The translations under genes were made by a program, and so were the position numbers. From UBA1444 sp964601085 (GTDB taxonomy: Bacteria > Bacillota > Negativicutes > UBA1444), in contig CAZRLN010000051.1 in NCBI GenBank assembly GCA_964601085.1, forward strand, positions 1-18,795: DNA of 18,795 bases. The letters run 5' to 3'. Below, piece after piece: positions 1 to 9,599 of this stretch. The notes beneath the pieces are model-generated. The model was not told where the DNA came from. It was given only the letters and a program-made list of their open reading frames with translations, and searched no databases. Every line of letters begins with the position of its first letter. Positions within the stretch are counted from its first letter, which is position 1.

Positions 1-5
1 GGACT

Positions 6-1307
6 TTATTTGTCGTCGCGGTATACCACGCCGTCTTTCATCACGAACGAGACTTTTTCGGTGACGGTAATATCGTCAAACGGATTGCCAGGCAGCGCGA
101 CCAGGTCCGCCCGGTTTCCGGCCACGAGGCTGCCGGTGTTTAAACCAAGCAGTTCGCCGGCCACCGAGGTTCCCGCCTTCAGCGCCCGCAGCGGCGAGAG
201 TCCGTTCAGGACCATTTCGCCGAATTCTTTCGCGCCGTTGACGGTGAAATCATAGGTTCCCAGGTCAGTGCCGAGGGCGATCTTCACGTTGCTTTTGGCG
301 ACATTGCCGGCGCTCTCCAGCAGCCGGGGGGCGTATTTGATGTTCTTTTCGCGGGTGATTTCCGGCACGTTCATATTCAGGTTGCCTTTCGCCGTTTCCC
401 GGGCATTGGCCACTACGGCGTTTTGCGTCGGCACCAGGTAGATGCCTTTCTCCGCTAGCATCTCCAGCGTCGCCACCGAGGACAGGCTGCCGTGCTCGAC
501 GGAGCGTACTCCGGCCAGCGCCGCCCGGCGTACCGCTTCATCGCCGTAGGCATGGACGAAGACCGGTTTGCCCAGGTCCCGCGCCGCCGCCACCAGCGCA
601 TTTATTTCTTCCTGCGAGTACGACAGGTCTTCCGGCCCGTCGCTCGGCGACATGAACCCGCCGCTGGCGGCGAATTTGATCCAGTCGACGCCGTGGCGGG
701 CCTGGTTGTGAACGGCGCGTTTCAGGCCGGTCGTTCCTTCGGCGACCGACACCTGTTCCATGGTCATGCCGTTGCGGATCATTCCGCCGAAGTCGAAATG
801 GCCGCCGATCGCCGAGATCATGTGGCCGCCATTGATGATGCGCGGACCTTTGATGTCGCCGGCTTCCACCGCTTTCTTCAGTTCGCCCGTCACCCAGGCG
901 ACGATGCTGAAGTCGCCGGCGTCGCGAACCGTCGTGAATCCGTTGTTCAGGACTTTTTCACAGGCCGACACGCCGACCAGGGCCAGCGCGGCGTCGTTCA
1001 GGGACGCGAGGTTCGCGATGACCTTCGAGCCGCCGGTGAGATGGATATGGGTGTCGATAAACCCCGGCATGACAAATTTCGTGGACAGGTCGACGATTTT
1101 GGCGTCCGCCGGGCGGGCGACGCTCCTGCCGATGGCGGCGATCTTGCCGTCGACGACGAGGATTTCGGCCGGGCCGAGCGGCCTGTCCGCCAAGCCGTCC
1201 CAAACATTTCCGGCCAGGATCACCAGGGTTTGTTTCGGCGCCGCCAGTGCGTCGGTGGCGACAGACAGCAATAGCAACATCAGGAACAGACAAAGCAGCA
1301 TTCGCAT
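6..1307 (-). CDS. Secreted metal-dependent amidohydrolase (imidazolonepropionase/prolidase-like)
   Basis: The 433-residue product has an N-terminal hydrophobic stretch (about residues 3-23, ending in an Ala-rich ALAA site), so it is probably exported. The amidohydrolase-superfamily metal ligands are visible in order: HIH at 87-89, a Lys at 211 in DWIKFAASGG (candidate carboxylated Lys), His252 in VFVHAYGD, His272 in SVEHG and Asp348 in ALGTDLG. This pattern matches the Zn-dependent Xaa-Pro/Xaa-Arg dipeptidase and carboxypeptidase-like clade. The usual beta-sandwich composite domain is formed by both ends (TLVILAGNVWDG and ADLVALPGNPFDD). The start is ATG with GGAGGGG six bases upstream (1314-1320); a second ATG lies two codons in. 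It is the last minus-strand gene and is separated from the importer operon by a terminator. An inferred role is hydrolysis of an imported or extracellular peptide or amide. The exact substrate is unknown. Confidence 0.85.
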   Translation of the reverse strand: MRMLLCLFLMLLLLSVATDALAAPKQTLVILAGNVWDGLADRPLGPAEILVVDGKIAAIGRSVARPADAKIVDLSTKFVMPGFIDTHIHLTGGSKVIANLASLNDAALALVGVSACEKVLNNGFTTVRDAGDFSIVAWVTGELKKAVEAGDIKGPRIINGGHMISAIGGHFDFGGMIRNGMTMEQVSVAEGTTGLKRAVHNQARHGVDWIKFAASGGFMSPSDGPEDLSYSQEEINALVAAARDLGKPVFVHAYGDEAVRRAALAGVRSVEHGSLSSVATLEMLAEKGIYLVPTQNAVVANARETAKGNLNMNVPEITREKNIKYAPRLLESAGNVAKSNVKIALGTDLGTYDFTVNGAKEFGEMVLNGLSPLRALKAGTSVAGELLGLNTGSLVAGNRADLVALPGNPFDDITVTEKVSFVMKDGVVYRDDK

Positions 1308-1373
1308 ATTTTACCCCTCCCTGTATTTCACGACATTTTCAGCGTTGATCCGCAATATTGTTTGAATTTGACA

Positions 1374-1387
1374 ATTTCCCGGGAAAT
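1374..1387. promoter_or_regulatory. 14-bp perfect palindrome, candidate operator
   Basis: A perfect 14-base inverted repeat (ATTTCCCGGGAAAT) lies 67 bases upstream of the amidohydrolase start, between that gene and the terminator of the importer operon. It could be an operator for the amidohydrolase gene. No convincing -35/-10 pair was found around it, so this rests on symmetry and position only. Confidence 0.3.
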
Positions 1388-1419
1388 CCTTTATCGCGGT
1401 AGGATAGATTTGATGCGAC

Positions 1420-1470
1420 AAAAAAAAGAGAGGCTGTGGGGAACTTTTGCCAGATTCCCGCACAGTCTCT
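1420..1470 (-). terminator. Rho-independent terminator of the ABC importer operon
   Basis: On the minus strand, a long imperfect stem (arms 1427-1443 and 1455-1470, pairing AGAG, CTGTG and GGGAA with their complements) is followed by a run of eight T (1420-1427). It lies about 27 bases after the stop codon of the last importer ATPase gene. Confidence 0.85.
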
Positions 1471-1497
1471 TCTTGTATTATGGGGTTGGTTGTTGTC

Positions 1498-2568
1498 TTA
1501 TTCCTCGCCGGCGTACCAGAACGGCCGTGCCAACTTCAGGCAGCAGGCTTCGCCCGCCTCGGGCCCGGGGTCGCGGCGGCCTTTTTGGACACGCACTTCC
1601 TGATCGCCGATTTTCACCTGATAGTCGATGATCTCACCCAGGAAGGATTTGCGGCTGACGACGCCGCGCAGGCCGCACTCGTCGCCATCGGCGACGAAAT
1701 CGAGTTCGGACGGGCGGCTGGCCAGAGACAAGGGGGCTTTACCGCGCATGGCCTCGGGCGGAGTCAGGCTGGTTGGCAGCGCAGAGCTGGCGCCTCGCGC
1801 GAAGGCTCGGCCGTCGGACCAGACGATGTCCAGAAAGTTCGAGAGGCCGATGAAGCTGAACACGAACTTGTTGGCCGGGTTGTTATAGACGTTGAACGGG
1901 GTGTCGATCTGTTGCACGACGCCCAGTTTCATAACCAGGATGCGGTCGGAGAGCGCCATGGCCTCGGCCTGGTCGTGCGTCACGTAGATGATGGAGAAGC
2001 CGTATTTCCGCTGGAGGTCCTTGATCTCGAACCGCATTTCTTCGCGCAGGTGCGGGTCCAGACTGGACAGCGGTTCGTCCAGGAGCATGACGTCGGGGTT
2101 GATGGCCAATGCCCGGGCCAGCGCCACTCGTTGCTTGCCGCCCCCCGAGAGGTCCGCCGGGCTGCCGTCCGCGACCTTCAACAGGTTGGTGGAACGCAGG
2201 GCGTCCTTCGTGCGTTTTTCGATTTCATCGGTCGGGATGTTGCGGATGCGCAGCGGGAACGCGACGTTTTCATAGACCGACAGATGCGGCCAGACCGCGA
2301 AGGCCTGGAACACCATGCCGAAGTTGCGTTTTTCCGGCGGCAGGTAATAGTTGCGTTTCGGCGAGGAGATTAGGCGGTCGCCAACATGGATTTCGCCGTC
2401 GGACAGGTCCTCGAATCCCGCCACCATCCGGAGCGTCGTGGTCTTGCCGCAGCCGGACGGCCCCAGCATCGAGAAGCACTCGCCCTTGTCGATTTCGAGG
2501 TTCAGTGAATTGACGGCGGTAACGGAACCGAATTGTTTCGTGACATTTAACAAACGGATGTAAGACAT
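1498..2568 (-). CDS. ABC importer ATPase B (FbpC/PotA-like) with altered signature
   Basis: This 356-residue ATPase powers the importer. Walker A GPSGCGKTT is at 36-44, the Q-loop FQAFAVWPH near 88-95, Walker B VMLLDEP at 160-166 and the H-loop His at 198. A C-terminal TOBE-type domain runs from about 240 to 356. The ABC signature reads LSGGGK at 140-145 instead of LSGGQQ, so the conserved Gln is replaced by Gly. I chose the ATG at 2568, seven bases after the permease stop and with AGGTG upstream; an in-frame GTG at 2583 would add five residues and overlap the permease. It is the last gene of the importer operon and closes at the terminator near 1445. Residue numbering matches ATPase A almost position for position through the catalytic core, so the two are paralogs. 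The substrate (iron, phosphonate, polyamine or other) is not determined by sequence alone. Confidence 0.9.
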   Translation of the reverse strand: MSYIRLLNVTKQFGSVTAVNSLNLEIDKGECFSMLGPSGCGKTTTLRMVAGFEDLSDGEIHVGDRLISSPKRNYYLPPEKRNFGMVFQAFAVWPHLSVYENVAFPLRIRNIPTDEIEKRTKDALRSTNLLKVADGSPADLSGGGKQRVALARALAINPDVMLLDEPLSSLDPHLREEMRFEIKDLQRKYGFSIIYVTHDQAEAMALSDRILVMKLGVVQQIDTPFNVYNNPANKFVFSFIGLSNFLDIVWSDGRAFARGASSALPTSLTPPEAMRGKAPLSLASRPSELDFVADGDECGLRGVVSRKSFLGEIIDYQVKIGDQEVRVQKGRRDPGPEAGEACCLKLARPFWYAGEE

Positions 2569-2575
2569 GATTGAA

Positions 2576-4263
2576 TTACGCACCTGCCTTTCTGGTGAAG
2601 CGGTTGATCAGCGTCTGCCCCACGATGATCAGGATCAGGGCGATGCCGGCCAGCGCCGCCGAAACTACGGTTTCCCCGTCTTCGTTCAGCGTGTAGATCG
2701 CCACGCCAATGGTGCGGGTGGTGGGCGCGTAAAGCATGATGGACACGGTCAGTTCCCGCAGCGAGGGGAGGAAGATCAGGAAGAAGGACGCCAGCATGCC
2801 GGGACGGACCAACGGGATCACGATGTCCTTGAGGGTCTGCCACATGGTTGCGCCGCAGGAGCGGGCCGCCTCGACCAGGGAGTCGTGGACCTGTTCCAGG
2901 GCCGCCGAGTTCGCCTTGAGGGAGAAGCCCATGTACCGGGCGATGTAGGCGACCAGGATGATCCAGACCGTATTGTAGAGGTTGATGCCGAACTGGCCGC
3001 TCCAGGCCAGGATCACGCCGAGGGCGATAACCGAGCCCGGAACCGAGAAGGGCAGCATTCCCAGAAACTCCAGGATGCCTTTGCCCCGGACCTTCATTTT
3101 GACAATGACGTAGGAGATCATGACGCCGGCGAACATGGTGATGAGCGCCGCGCTCAGGCCCAGCGAAACACTGTTCCAGATAGCGTCCTTGGTGACTTTA
3201 TAGTCGAAGAGGATGAATTTGTAGTTATCCAGCGAAAGATTCTGGAGTGTAAAGGGCAGACCGTAGGTTTTCAGGCCGCCGACGAGGAAGATGACCGCGG
3301 TCGGCAGGACGATGGTGAAGGCGATATAAGCGAGGCAGATGATGAGCAGCGGCACGCGCAGGGCGCGGAGTTTCAGTTCCATCGGCCGGAAGCTCTTGCC
3401 GCCGATGATCTGGTAGTGGCCCTTGCTCAGGATCTTGCCCTGCAGCCAGATGATGAACGCCGCCGTGATGACCAGCACCGTGGCCAGGACCGTGCCGGTC
3501 CGGATCGAGTCGAAGCTGCCCGCGCTCTGGTGGATACGTTGGTAGATCAGTGTCGGGATGTTGAAGATGCCGTTTTCGATGCCGAGCACGGCGACCGTGC
3601 CGAAATGGGCCATCGAGTACAGCATGATCAGCAGCGCGCCGGACAGAATGCTGGGCAGGACCAGCGGGATGGTGATTTTGCGCGTGATGGTGAACAGGCC
3701 GGCGCCCGAAATGCGCGCCGATTCTTCCAGAGTCGGGTCCATGCGCTCCAGCGCCCCGCAGACCTGGATGAAGACGAACGGGAACAGGTACATGACTTCG
3801 ACGAGTACAATGCCAAGGTAGCTGTAGATGTTGAAAATCGGGCCTTCAAAGCCGAAATTGTTCATGAAGAATTTGTTGATGAAGCCGGCGTTCGGGGAAA
3901 GAAGCATTTTCCAGGCCAGGGCGCCGATGAACGAGGGCAGCATGAACGGCACCAGGAACATGGATTTCATGAAGGCCTTGTAGGGCAGGTCGGTACGGGT
4001 GACCAGCCAGGCGAAAAACGTGCCGACGATGGTGCTGCCGATGGTAGTGCCGCTGGCGATGATCAGGGAGTTCGTCAGGGCTTTGTAGGTTTCCGGCTCC
4101 ATGATGATGTTGACGACGTCGCGGAGGTTGAACTCGCCGTTGACCCAGAAGGCGTTGAACAGGATCAGCAGGACCGGCACCGCCACCACGATGACCAGGA
4201 TGGCGATGGAGAGGAACAGGATGACCTGGGCTACGCCAAAGTTGCTTTTTTTGGTGATGGAAC

Positions 4264-4267
<4 letters not shown>
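2576..4267 (-). CDS. ABC importer permease, fused double-domain (FbpB-like)
   Basis: The 563-residue membrane protein has about 12 hydrophobic segments and two copies of the binding-protein-dependent permease domain. EAA-loop motifs are visible at about 181-200 (LEESARISGAG...IP) and 465-487 (VEAARSCGATMW...IPLVRPG), where the two ATPases would dock. This fused arrangement is typical of the ferric iron (Fbp/Sfu) and 2-aminoethylphosphonate type importers. The start chosen is the ATG at 4267, with an excellent AAGGAGG site upstream; the longer reading frame beginning at 4306 has no such signal. The ATG overlaps the stop codon of ATPase A (ATGA), so translation is probably coupled. The partner lipoprotein and both ATPases are in the same operon. 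Confidence 0.92.
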
Positions 4268-5093
<826 letters not shown>

Positions 5094-5141
5094 ACTCGAC
5101 CCTCACTTACTCATCAAACGATTTTCTCATAAAATTTCGCA

Positions 5142-5174
5142 TAAAAATGGCGGGACGGAACAAGCCGTCCCGCC
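5142..5174 (-). terminator. Intra-operon hairpin / partial terminator after the binding protein gene
   Basis: A perfect 10-base-pair GC-rich stem (5149-5158 with 5165-5174, six-base loop) is followed on the minus strand by ATTTTTA. It lies between the lipoprotein gene and ATPase A. The T tract is short, so partial read-through is likely. Such hairpins commonly keep binding-protein mRNA more abundant than that of the membrane components. Confidence 0.65.
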
Positions 5175-5198
5175 GTTATCCGCAGGAGTTCCGCCAGG

Positions 5199-6236
5199 TT
5201 ATTTCTTGCCCTGCAGTATGTCGGTGAATTTTTTGATCGTGGCTTTCTTGTCGTCCTGCATCTTCACGTAGTCGATCTTGATGGACCGCTTCAAAGCGTC
5301 AGCGGCCGGCGGCAGCTTCAGCTTCTCAGGCGAGGGAACGTCGGGACGAACCGACAGCGTGCCTTCGCCGGCGATCAGCGTCTGGGCTTCCTTGCTCAGC
5401 AGATAGTCGACGAACTTCTTCGCGGCGTCGAGGTTTTTGGTGCCCTTGAAGATCGCCACCGGACTCGGCGCGATCAGCAGTTCCGGCGGGTAGTAAAGAG
5501 CGATGTGCGCGCCCTTCTTGATCTTGTCGTAGGTGATGTAGTCGACGGCCAGGCTGGCGCCGAGTTCGCCCGAAGCCGTGTCATCAATGACCTGGCCGGA
5601 GCCTTTGCCGATCCGGGCGCCGTTGGCGTGCAGTTTGTCAAAGAAGTCCCAGCCGAATTTCTTTTCGAGCAGGGCGACGCTCATGTAAGAGGTGCCGGAG
5701 AGGGCCGGATCGGCGATGCCGAAGGCACCCTTGTATTCCGGTTTGAACAGGTCGGACCACTGGGTGGGCGGCGTCTTGATCTTGTCGGTGTTGATGGCGA
5801 TGCCCAGCGTTCCCAGACGGGCGGCGGTGAAGTGTCCGTCATAGTCGTCGAACGGGTTCAGGATTTCCTTGAGCAGCGGGGTTTTGTACTGTTCGAGCAT
5901 GCCTTCCTTCTTCATGTTGTAGAAGTCGGGCACTTCGCTGGTCCAGATGATGTCGGCCAGGATTTTGCCGCTCTGGCGTTCCGCAGCGATCTTGGCCATC
6001 AGTTTGCCGGCGCCGGCGGACTGGTAGTCGACTTCGATGCCGGGGTTTTTCTTCTTGAAGCCTTCGACGATGCCGCCGATCAGGGATTCCTTCATGGACG
6101 TGTAGATGATGAGCTTCTTGCCGCCGGCTGCCGGCGCGTTCGGCGCGGCCGCCTTTTTATCGCCGCCGCCGCAGCCTGTGAGCAGGATGCCGATCAGCAT
6201 GACGATGGCCATCAAAATTCCGGTTTTTTTACTCAT
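5199..6236 (-). CDS. ABC importer substrate-binding lipoprotein (FbpA/extracellular solute-binding family 1 type)
   Basis: The 345-residue precursor has a signal sequence and lipobox LLTGC with Cys22 as the lipid-anchored residue, followed by a Gly/Ala/Pro-rich linker. The mature part begins KLIIYTSMKESL, typical of the ferric-iron/phosphonate class of periplasmic binding proteins. It has the family-like segments KILADIIWTSEVPDF, WSDLFKPEYKGAFGIADPALSGTSY and SPVAIFKGTKNLDAAKKFVDYLLSKEAQ. A YY pair in ALYYPPEL resembles the tyrosines that bind iron in FbpA, but the surrounding residues differ, so iron is only one possibility. The ATG at 6236 is preferred because AGGAGGAG lies upstream at normal distance; a TTG three codons earlier sits directly on that site. 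It is first in the importer operon and separated from ATPase A by a hairpin. Confidence 0.9.
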   Translation of the reverse strand: MSKKTGILMAIVMLIGILLTGCGGGDKKAAAPNAPAAGGKKLIIYTSMKESLIGGIVEGFKKKNPGIEVDYQSAGAGKLMAKIAAERQSGKILADIIWTSEVPDFYNMKKEGMLEQYKTPLLKEILNPFDDYDGHFTAARLGTLGIAINTDKIKTPPTQWSDLFKPEYKGAFGIADPALSGTSYMSVALLEKKFGWDFFDKLHANGARIGKGSGQVIDDTASGELGASLAVDYITYDKIKKGAHIALYYPPELLIAPSPVAIFKGTKNLDAAKKFVDYLLSKEAQTLIAGEGTLSVRPDVPSPEKLKLPPAADALKRSIKIDYVKMQDDKKATIKKFTDILQGKK

Positions 6237-6355
6237 TTTCTCCAACTCCTCCTCGTTTTCCGACTGTCAGAACTCTCGAAACAACGGTTCCCTCTGTTCC
6301 CCCTTTACCTTTATTATGATTCCATTGTGCCGGGCAACACTGCGATGCCCAACGC

Positions 6356-6404
6356 AAAAAGAAAAAACAGCGTTGTGCTTTTTCTAAATTATCACACAAC
6401 GCTG
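6356..6404 (-). terminator. Rho-independent terminator of the sensing operon
   Basis: On the minus strand, a perfect 10-base-pair stem (6395-6404 with 6368-6377, 17-base loop) is followed by six T, a C and five more T. It lies about 60 bases past the response-regulator stop and separates that operon from the importer. Confidence 0.88.
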
Positions 6405-6462
6405 GATTGCAAGGTATCGGAAAAACCCCCTAAGCGGCTGTCAGGAATTTTCCCGACAGAGA

Positions 6463-7125
6463 TTACTCGTTGGATAGCAAACCGTATTTCAGGGCGTAAC
6501 TCACCAGTTCGCTCTTTCGGGTCGTACCCAGTTTCTCCATCAGGCGGGTTTTATAGGTATCTACGGTTTTGATGCTGAGCGACAGCTTTTCCGCCACCTC
6601 CGCCATCGAATAGCCATGGGCGATCAGGCGCAGGACATCCCGTTCCCGGGGACTGAGCAGGACGTAGGGCGCCTGGTTGTCGACCGGGGCCGGGTCCTGC
6701 TTGAGCAAGACGTGCAGCAGCAGGTTGGAGTCCTGCTGGCTGAGGTACAGCTGCCCCGCCTGCACCGCCTCGATGGCCTTGAACAAATCGGTGTCGGCGG
6801 CGCTCTTGTGGACATAGGCGGCGGCCCCCGCCTGCATGGCCTGCTTGATGTAGTTCTCGTCCTCGTGCATGGTCAGCACGATCACTTTGGCCTCCGGCCA
6901 GCGGCTCTTGATCTCCCGCAGGCAGTCCAGCCCGTCCATTTTCGGCATGGACAGGTCGAGCAGCAGCAGATCCGGTTCGAGTTGCTGAAACAACTGGAGG
7001 GTCTGTTCGCCGTCCGCCGCCTCGCCCACCACCGTCAGGTCCGGATTGCGCTGCAACAGCAGTTTCAGGCCGGCGCGGAGGAGTTTGTGGTCATCCGCCA
7101 ATAATACGTTAAGCTTTTGTTTCAC
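6463..7125 (-). CDS. NarL/FixJ-family response regulator with LuxR-type DNA-binding domain
   Basis: This 220-residue regulator has a receiver domain at about 5-120 with acidic pocket Asp11/Asp12, phospho-acceptor Asp57 (LLLLDLSMPKMDG), Thr85 and Lys107. A LuxR-type helix-turn-helix follows at about 155-217 (LSPRERDVLRLIAHG, then SIKTVDTYKTRLMEKL). It should bind DNA when phosphorylated by the kinase encoded just upstream. The start is GTG, with AAAGGAG upstream; it overlaps the last 17 bases of the kinase gene, which implies translational coupling. Candidate targets are the importer operon immediately downstream and the divergent flavocytochrome gene, but no shared operator was identified. 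Confidence 0.95.
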   Translation of the reverse strand: MKQKLNVLLADDHKLLRAGLKLLLQRNPDLTVVGEAADGEQTLQLFQQLEPDLLLLDLSMPKMDGLDCLREIKSRWPEAKVIVLTMHEDENYIKQAMQAGAAAYVHKSAADTDLFKAIEAVQAGQLYLSQQDSNLLLHVLLKQDPAPVDNQAPYVLLSPRERDVLRLIAHGYSMAEVAEKLSLSIKTVDTYKTRLMEKLGTTRKSELVSYALKYGLLSNE

Positions 7126-8548
7126 TTTGACTCTCCTTTTCCAAAGGGGTCTGGGGAATCACGATCCGTAGTTCCATGCCGCCGCGGGCGGACTGGCCGA
7201 TAAACAGGCGGCCTTGCAGCAGTTCCACCCGTTCCTGCATCCCGTAGAGGCCCAGCCGGTTTTCCTGACGGGCGCGGACCAGGTCGGCGTCGGAGATGCC
7301 CCGGCCGTTGTCGGCGATGGTCACCTGGAGTTCGTCGGGCCGGAAGGCGGTCGAGATGACCACGGTGGTCGCGCCGGAATGTTTGGCGACGTTGCTCAGG
7401 CTCTCCTGAACGATGCGGTACAGGGCCACGGCGATCTGTCCGTCGACCGGCGCCGGCGGACCCGAGACGTTCAGCTCGATGGCGAGGCCGTGGCGTTCGG
7501 CGAAGTTCTTGCTGTAGCGCTCGATCGCGGCGACCAGGCCGAGATCGTCCAGCAGCGGCGGCCGCAACTCGATGGCCAGGTCCCGGACTTCCCGCAGGAT
7601 GTCGGCGGCCACGTCGCGCGCCACGAGCAGCGCTTCTTTCTGTTCCTGGTTCGGTGCATCCTCCGAGAGAACCCGCATGGTCAGCATCAGTGAGGTCAGG
7701 GCCTGGCTGGTCTCGTCGTGCAGCTCGCGGGAGATTCGTTTCCGCTCGTCTTCCTGGGCGGTCATCAGCTTGGTGATCAGCGTGTCGCGCAGTTGCTCCT
7801 TGTCACGGAGTTCGGCGAGCAGCAGTTCCTTGTCGGCGCTGGCCTTGATCAGGCTGGCGGTCATCTCGTTGAACGCGGTGGCCAGCCGGCCGACTTCGCC
7901 CTTGTCGCTGATATTGGCCCGGATGTCGAGGTTGCCCTGGGTGATGGACTCCGCCACTTCGGCCAGGTTGCCGACCGGCTGGGTGATCCGCGCCGAGATC
8001 CGGCTGGACAGGAAGACGGCCAGGGCGCAGATGACGAGGATCGTGATCAGGGCATCCCGGATGTGCTGGTTCATCGTGTTTCGGGCGTATTGTTCGGTCA
8101 TGCCGACCCGGACGTAGCCGACCGCGCCGTTTTCGATGGGGACGGCGATGTCGTGGATCAGACCTTCATTGGAATTGAAGACGGTGTTCTTTTGCTGGGT
8201 CGCGTCCGGCGCGTCATCCAGCAAGCCCCGGGGAATGCCGCCGTGAAAGGTATGGGTCAGGAGTCGCCGGTTGCTGTCGATGATCAGGATGTAGCGCACG
8301 TCTTCGCTGCTGGCTGCGGTCTGCGCCGCTAGCTCATAGAGGGTGTACAGGTCCTCCATCAGGATGTAGTTTCCGCCGGCCAGGGCCACGTGGGCCGCGA
8401 TCTCGGCGCCGCGTTTCTGGAGCTGCTGCGACAGGATGTCGTCCAGCGAGTCCCAGACGATCAGGCCGGTGGCCAGGCTGAGCAGCAGGATGATCGACAG
8501 GGCCATTGCCAGGATTCGGTGGTGGATCGAGAGCATCGGGCGTTTCAT
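7109..8548 (-). CDS. NarX/DegS-type sensor histidine kinase (HAMP, HisKA_3)
   Basis: The 479-residue membrane kinase has transmembrane segments at about 12-32 and 166-183 enclosing an extracytoplasmic sensor region of about 130 residues. HAMP is at about 184-236 and a coiled linker follows. The HisKA_3 dimerisation box contains phospho-acceptor His277 (RKRISRELHDETSQ), and a C-terminal HATPase domain has N-box VQESLSNVAKHSG and G-box ADNGRGI. This layout belongs to the NarX/DegS/DesK group that pairs with LuxR-type regulators. Its ATG overlaps the stop of the preceding PhnD-like lipoprotein gene by four bases (ATGA), and its end overlaps the regulator gene by 17. The linkage suggests the lipoprotein delivers the ligand signal to the kinase's outer domain. 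The ligand itself is not evident. Confidence 0.93.
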   Translation of the reverse strand: MKRPMLSIHHRILAMALSIILLLSLATGLIVWDSLDDILSQQLQKRGAEIAAHVALAGGNYILMEDLYTLYELAAQTAASSEDVRYILIIDSNRRLLTHTFHGGIPRGLLDDAPDATQQKNTVFNSNEGLIHDIAVPIENGAVGYVRVGMTEQYARNTMNQHIRDALITILVICALAVFLSSRISARITQPVGNLAEVAESITQGNLDIRANISDKGEVGRLATAFNEMTASLIKASADKELLLAELRDKEQLRDTLITKLMTAQEDERKRISRELHDETSQALTSLMLTMRVLSEDAPNQEQKEALLVARDVAADILREVRDLAIELRPPLLDDLGLVAAIERYSKNFAERHGLAIELNVSGPPAPVDGQIAVALYRIVQESLSNVAKHSGATTVVISTAFRPDELQVTIADNGRGISDADLVRARQENRLGLYGMQERVELLQGRLFIGQSARGGMELRIVIPQTPLEKESQSETKA

Positions 8549-9477
8549 AGGCGCTCCCGGCTTTCCCGCAGCATCTTTCGGATGGGTTCGTACAGTTCCG
8601 GCTGCGCCGGCACGAACCGGTCGATCGACAGGCCTTGCAACGCCGGCCGCATGTTGGCGAACTCATGCATGGAGAGAAGGGCTTTCCGCAGAATCTCCCG
8701 TTGTTGCGGGCTGGTGCTCTTGCCCGCGACCACCGGGCCGATGCCGGCCGGCGGGGAAACCGCGATGATCCGAACCGCTGCCGCCACCTCCGGATGTTTC
8801 TCCAGCGCCCGGTCGTAGACCAGGCGGGTGACGGGGGCGGCGTCGACCACCCGGTTCACCACCGCCAGCATCGACTTGTCATGGCTGTAGGTGTAAATGT
8901 AGCGCCCGAAGAACGATTCCGGGGTTTCCTTCATCTGCCGCAGCATGTGCACCAGGAAGGTGTAGCCGGAGTAACTCAGCGGATCGGTGAAGGCAACCGT
9001 CTTGCCCTTCAGGTCGCCAATCTCCCGGATATCGCTGTCTTTGGCCACCAGAACGAATCCCTGGTGGTAGGGCAAGCCCATCCGCTGCTGCCCGACTAGC
9101 ATCTCGATTTCGTCAAAGCCGCTGTAATTCGCGTATTCGCCGGAGGAGAAAAAAGCGATATCGGCGCCGCCGTTCAGAAGCAGCAGGGCGATTTCGGCGT
9201 AGCTCTTCCGCTGGATCAGGATGACCGGCCGGTCCACGTGCCGGCCCAGAAAATTCGCGATCTCGCGATAGTACACTACCGTTTCCTGCGGCAACAGCAC
9301 GGAGGAGATGCCCACGCGTAGCGCCGGGGCGTCTGTATTGACGGGGGAGATGGCCGGCGGGGCGTCCATCTTCCGAAAATCGATGGTTTTCACCTGGCTC
9401 CGGGACGAGCCGCAACCCGCGCCAAAACAGGCCGCTATGAAAATAAGGCATATCAGCCACGTTGTTTTTCGTTTCAT
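8545..9477 (-). CDS. PhnD-like phosphate/phosphonate-family binding lipoprotein, probable sensor component
   Basis: The 310-residue precursor has a signal sequence (MKRKTTWLICLIFIAACFGAGC) whose Cys22 is a plausible lipidation site, though the -3 residue is not the usual Leu. The mature region fits the PhnD-like solute-binding family: LRVGISSVLLPQETVVYYREIANFL, ILIQRKSYAEIALLLLNGGADIAFFSSGEY, LKGKTVAFTDPLSYSGYTF and a GAGKSTSPQQREILRKALLSM-like end segment (VVAGKSTSPQQ). There are no transporter permease or ATPase genes in this operon; instead the next genes are a histidine kinase and a response regulator. It therefore more likely acts as a ligand receptor for the two-component system, as the PhnD-like domain does in TtrS-type kinases where it is fused. 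The start at 9477 has GGAG nine bases upstream; the frame stays open to 9570, but those extra residues do not resemble a signal peptide. Confidence 0.85.
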   Translation of the reverse strand: MKRKTTWLICLIFIAACFGAGCGSSRSQVKTIDFRKMDAPPAISPVNTDAPALRVGISSVLLPQETVVYYREIANFLGRHVDRPVILIQRKSYAEIALLLLNGGADIAFFSSGEYANYSGFDEIEMLVGQQRMGLPYHQGFVLVAKDSDIREIGDLKGKTVAFTDPLSYSGYTFLVHMLRQMKETPESFFGRYIYTYSHDKSMLAVVNRVVDAAPVTRLVYDRALEKHPEVAAAVRIIAVSPPAGIGPVVAGKSTSPQQREILRKALLSMHEFANMRPALQGLSIDRFVPAQPELYEPIRKMLRESRERL

Positions 9478-9493
9478 GTTTCTCTGCTCCATC

Positions 9494-9512
9494 GGCGGGA
9501 TCCGTTCCCGCC
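9494..9512. repeat. 7-bp inverted repeat in the lipoprotein gene leader
   Basis: GGCGGGA at 9494-9500 and TCCCGCC at 9506-9512 form a perfect inverted repeat with a five-base spacer, 17 bases upstream of the PhnD-like gene start. It could be a small mRNA hairpin or an operator. No T tract follows on either strand. Confidence 0.35.
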
Positions 9513-9599
9513 ATTCTCTCCATAATATTCTCGCCGGGAGCGGCAAATCCTTTTGGAAGGTCCTTCCCATTCGTTATCCGGGCGAAACCGGGCGGGAAA

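Noticed and set aside
6332..6350. GGGCA...TGCCC inverted repeat upstream of the binding-protein gene as an operator
   Set aside because: Only five bases per arm with a nine-base spacer; too short to separate from chance, and no clear promoter boxes are associated with it.
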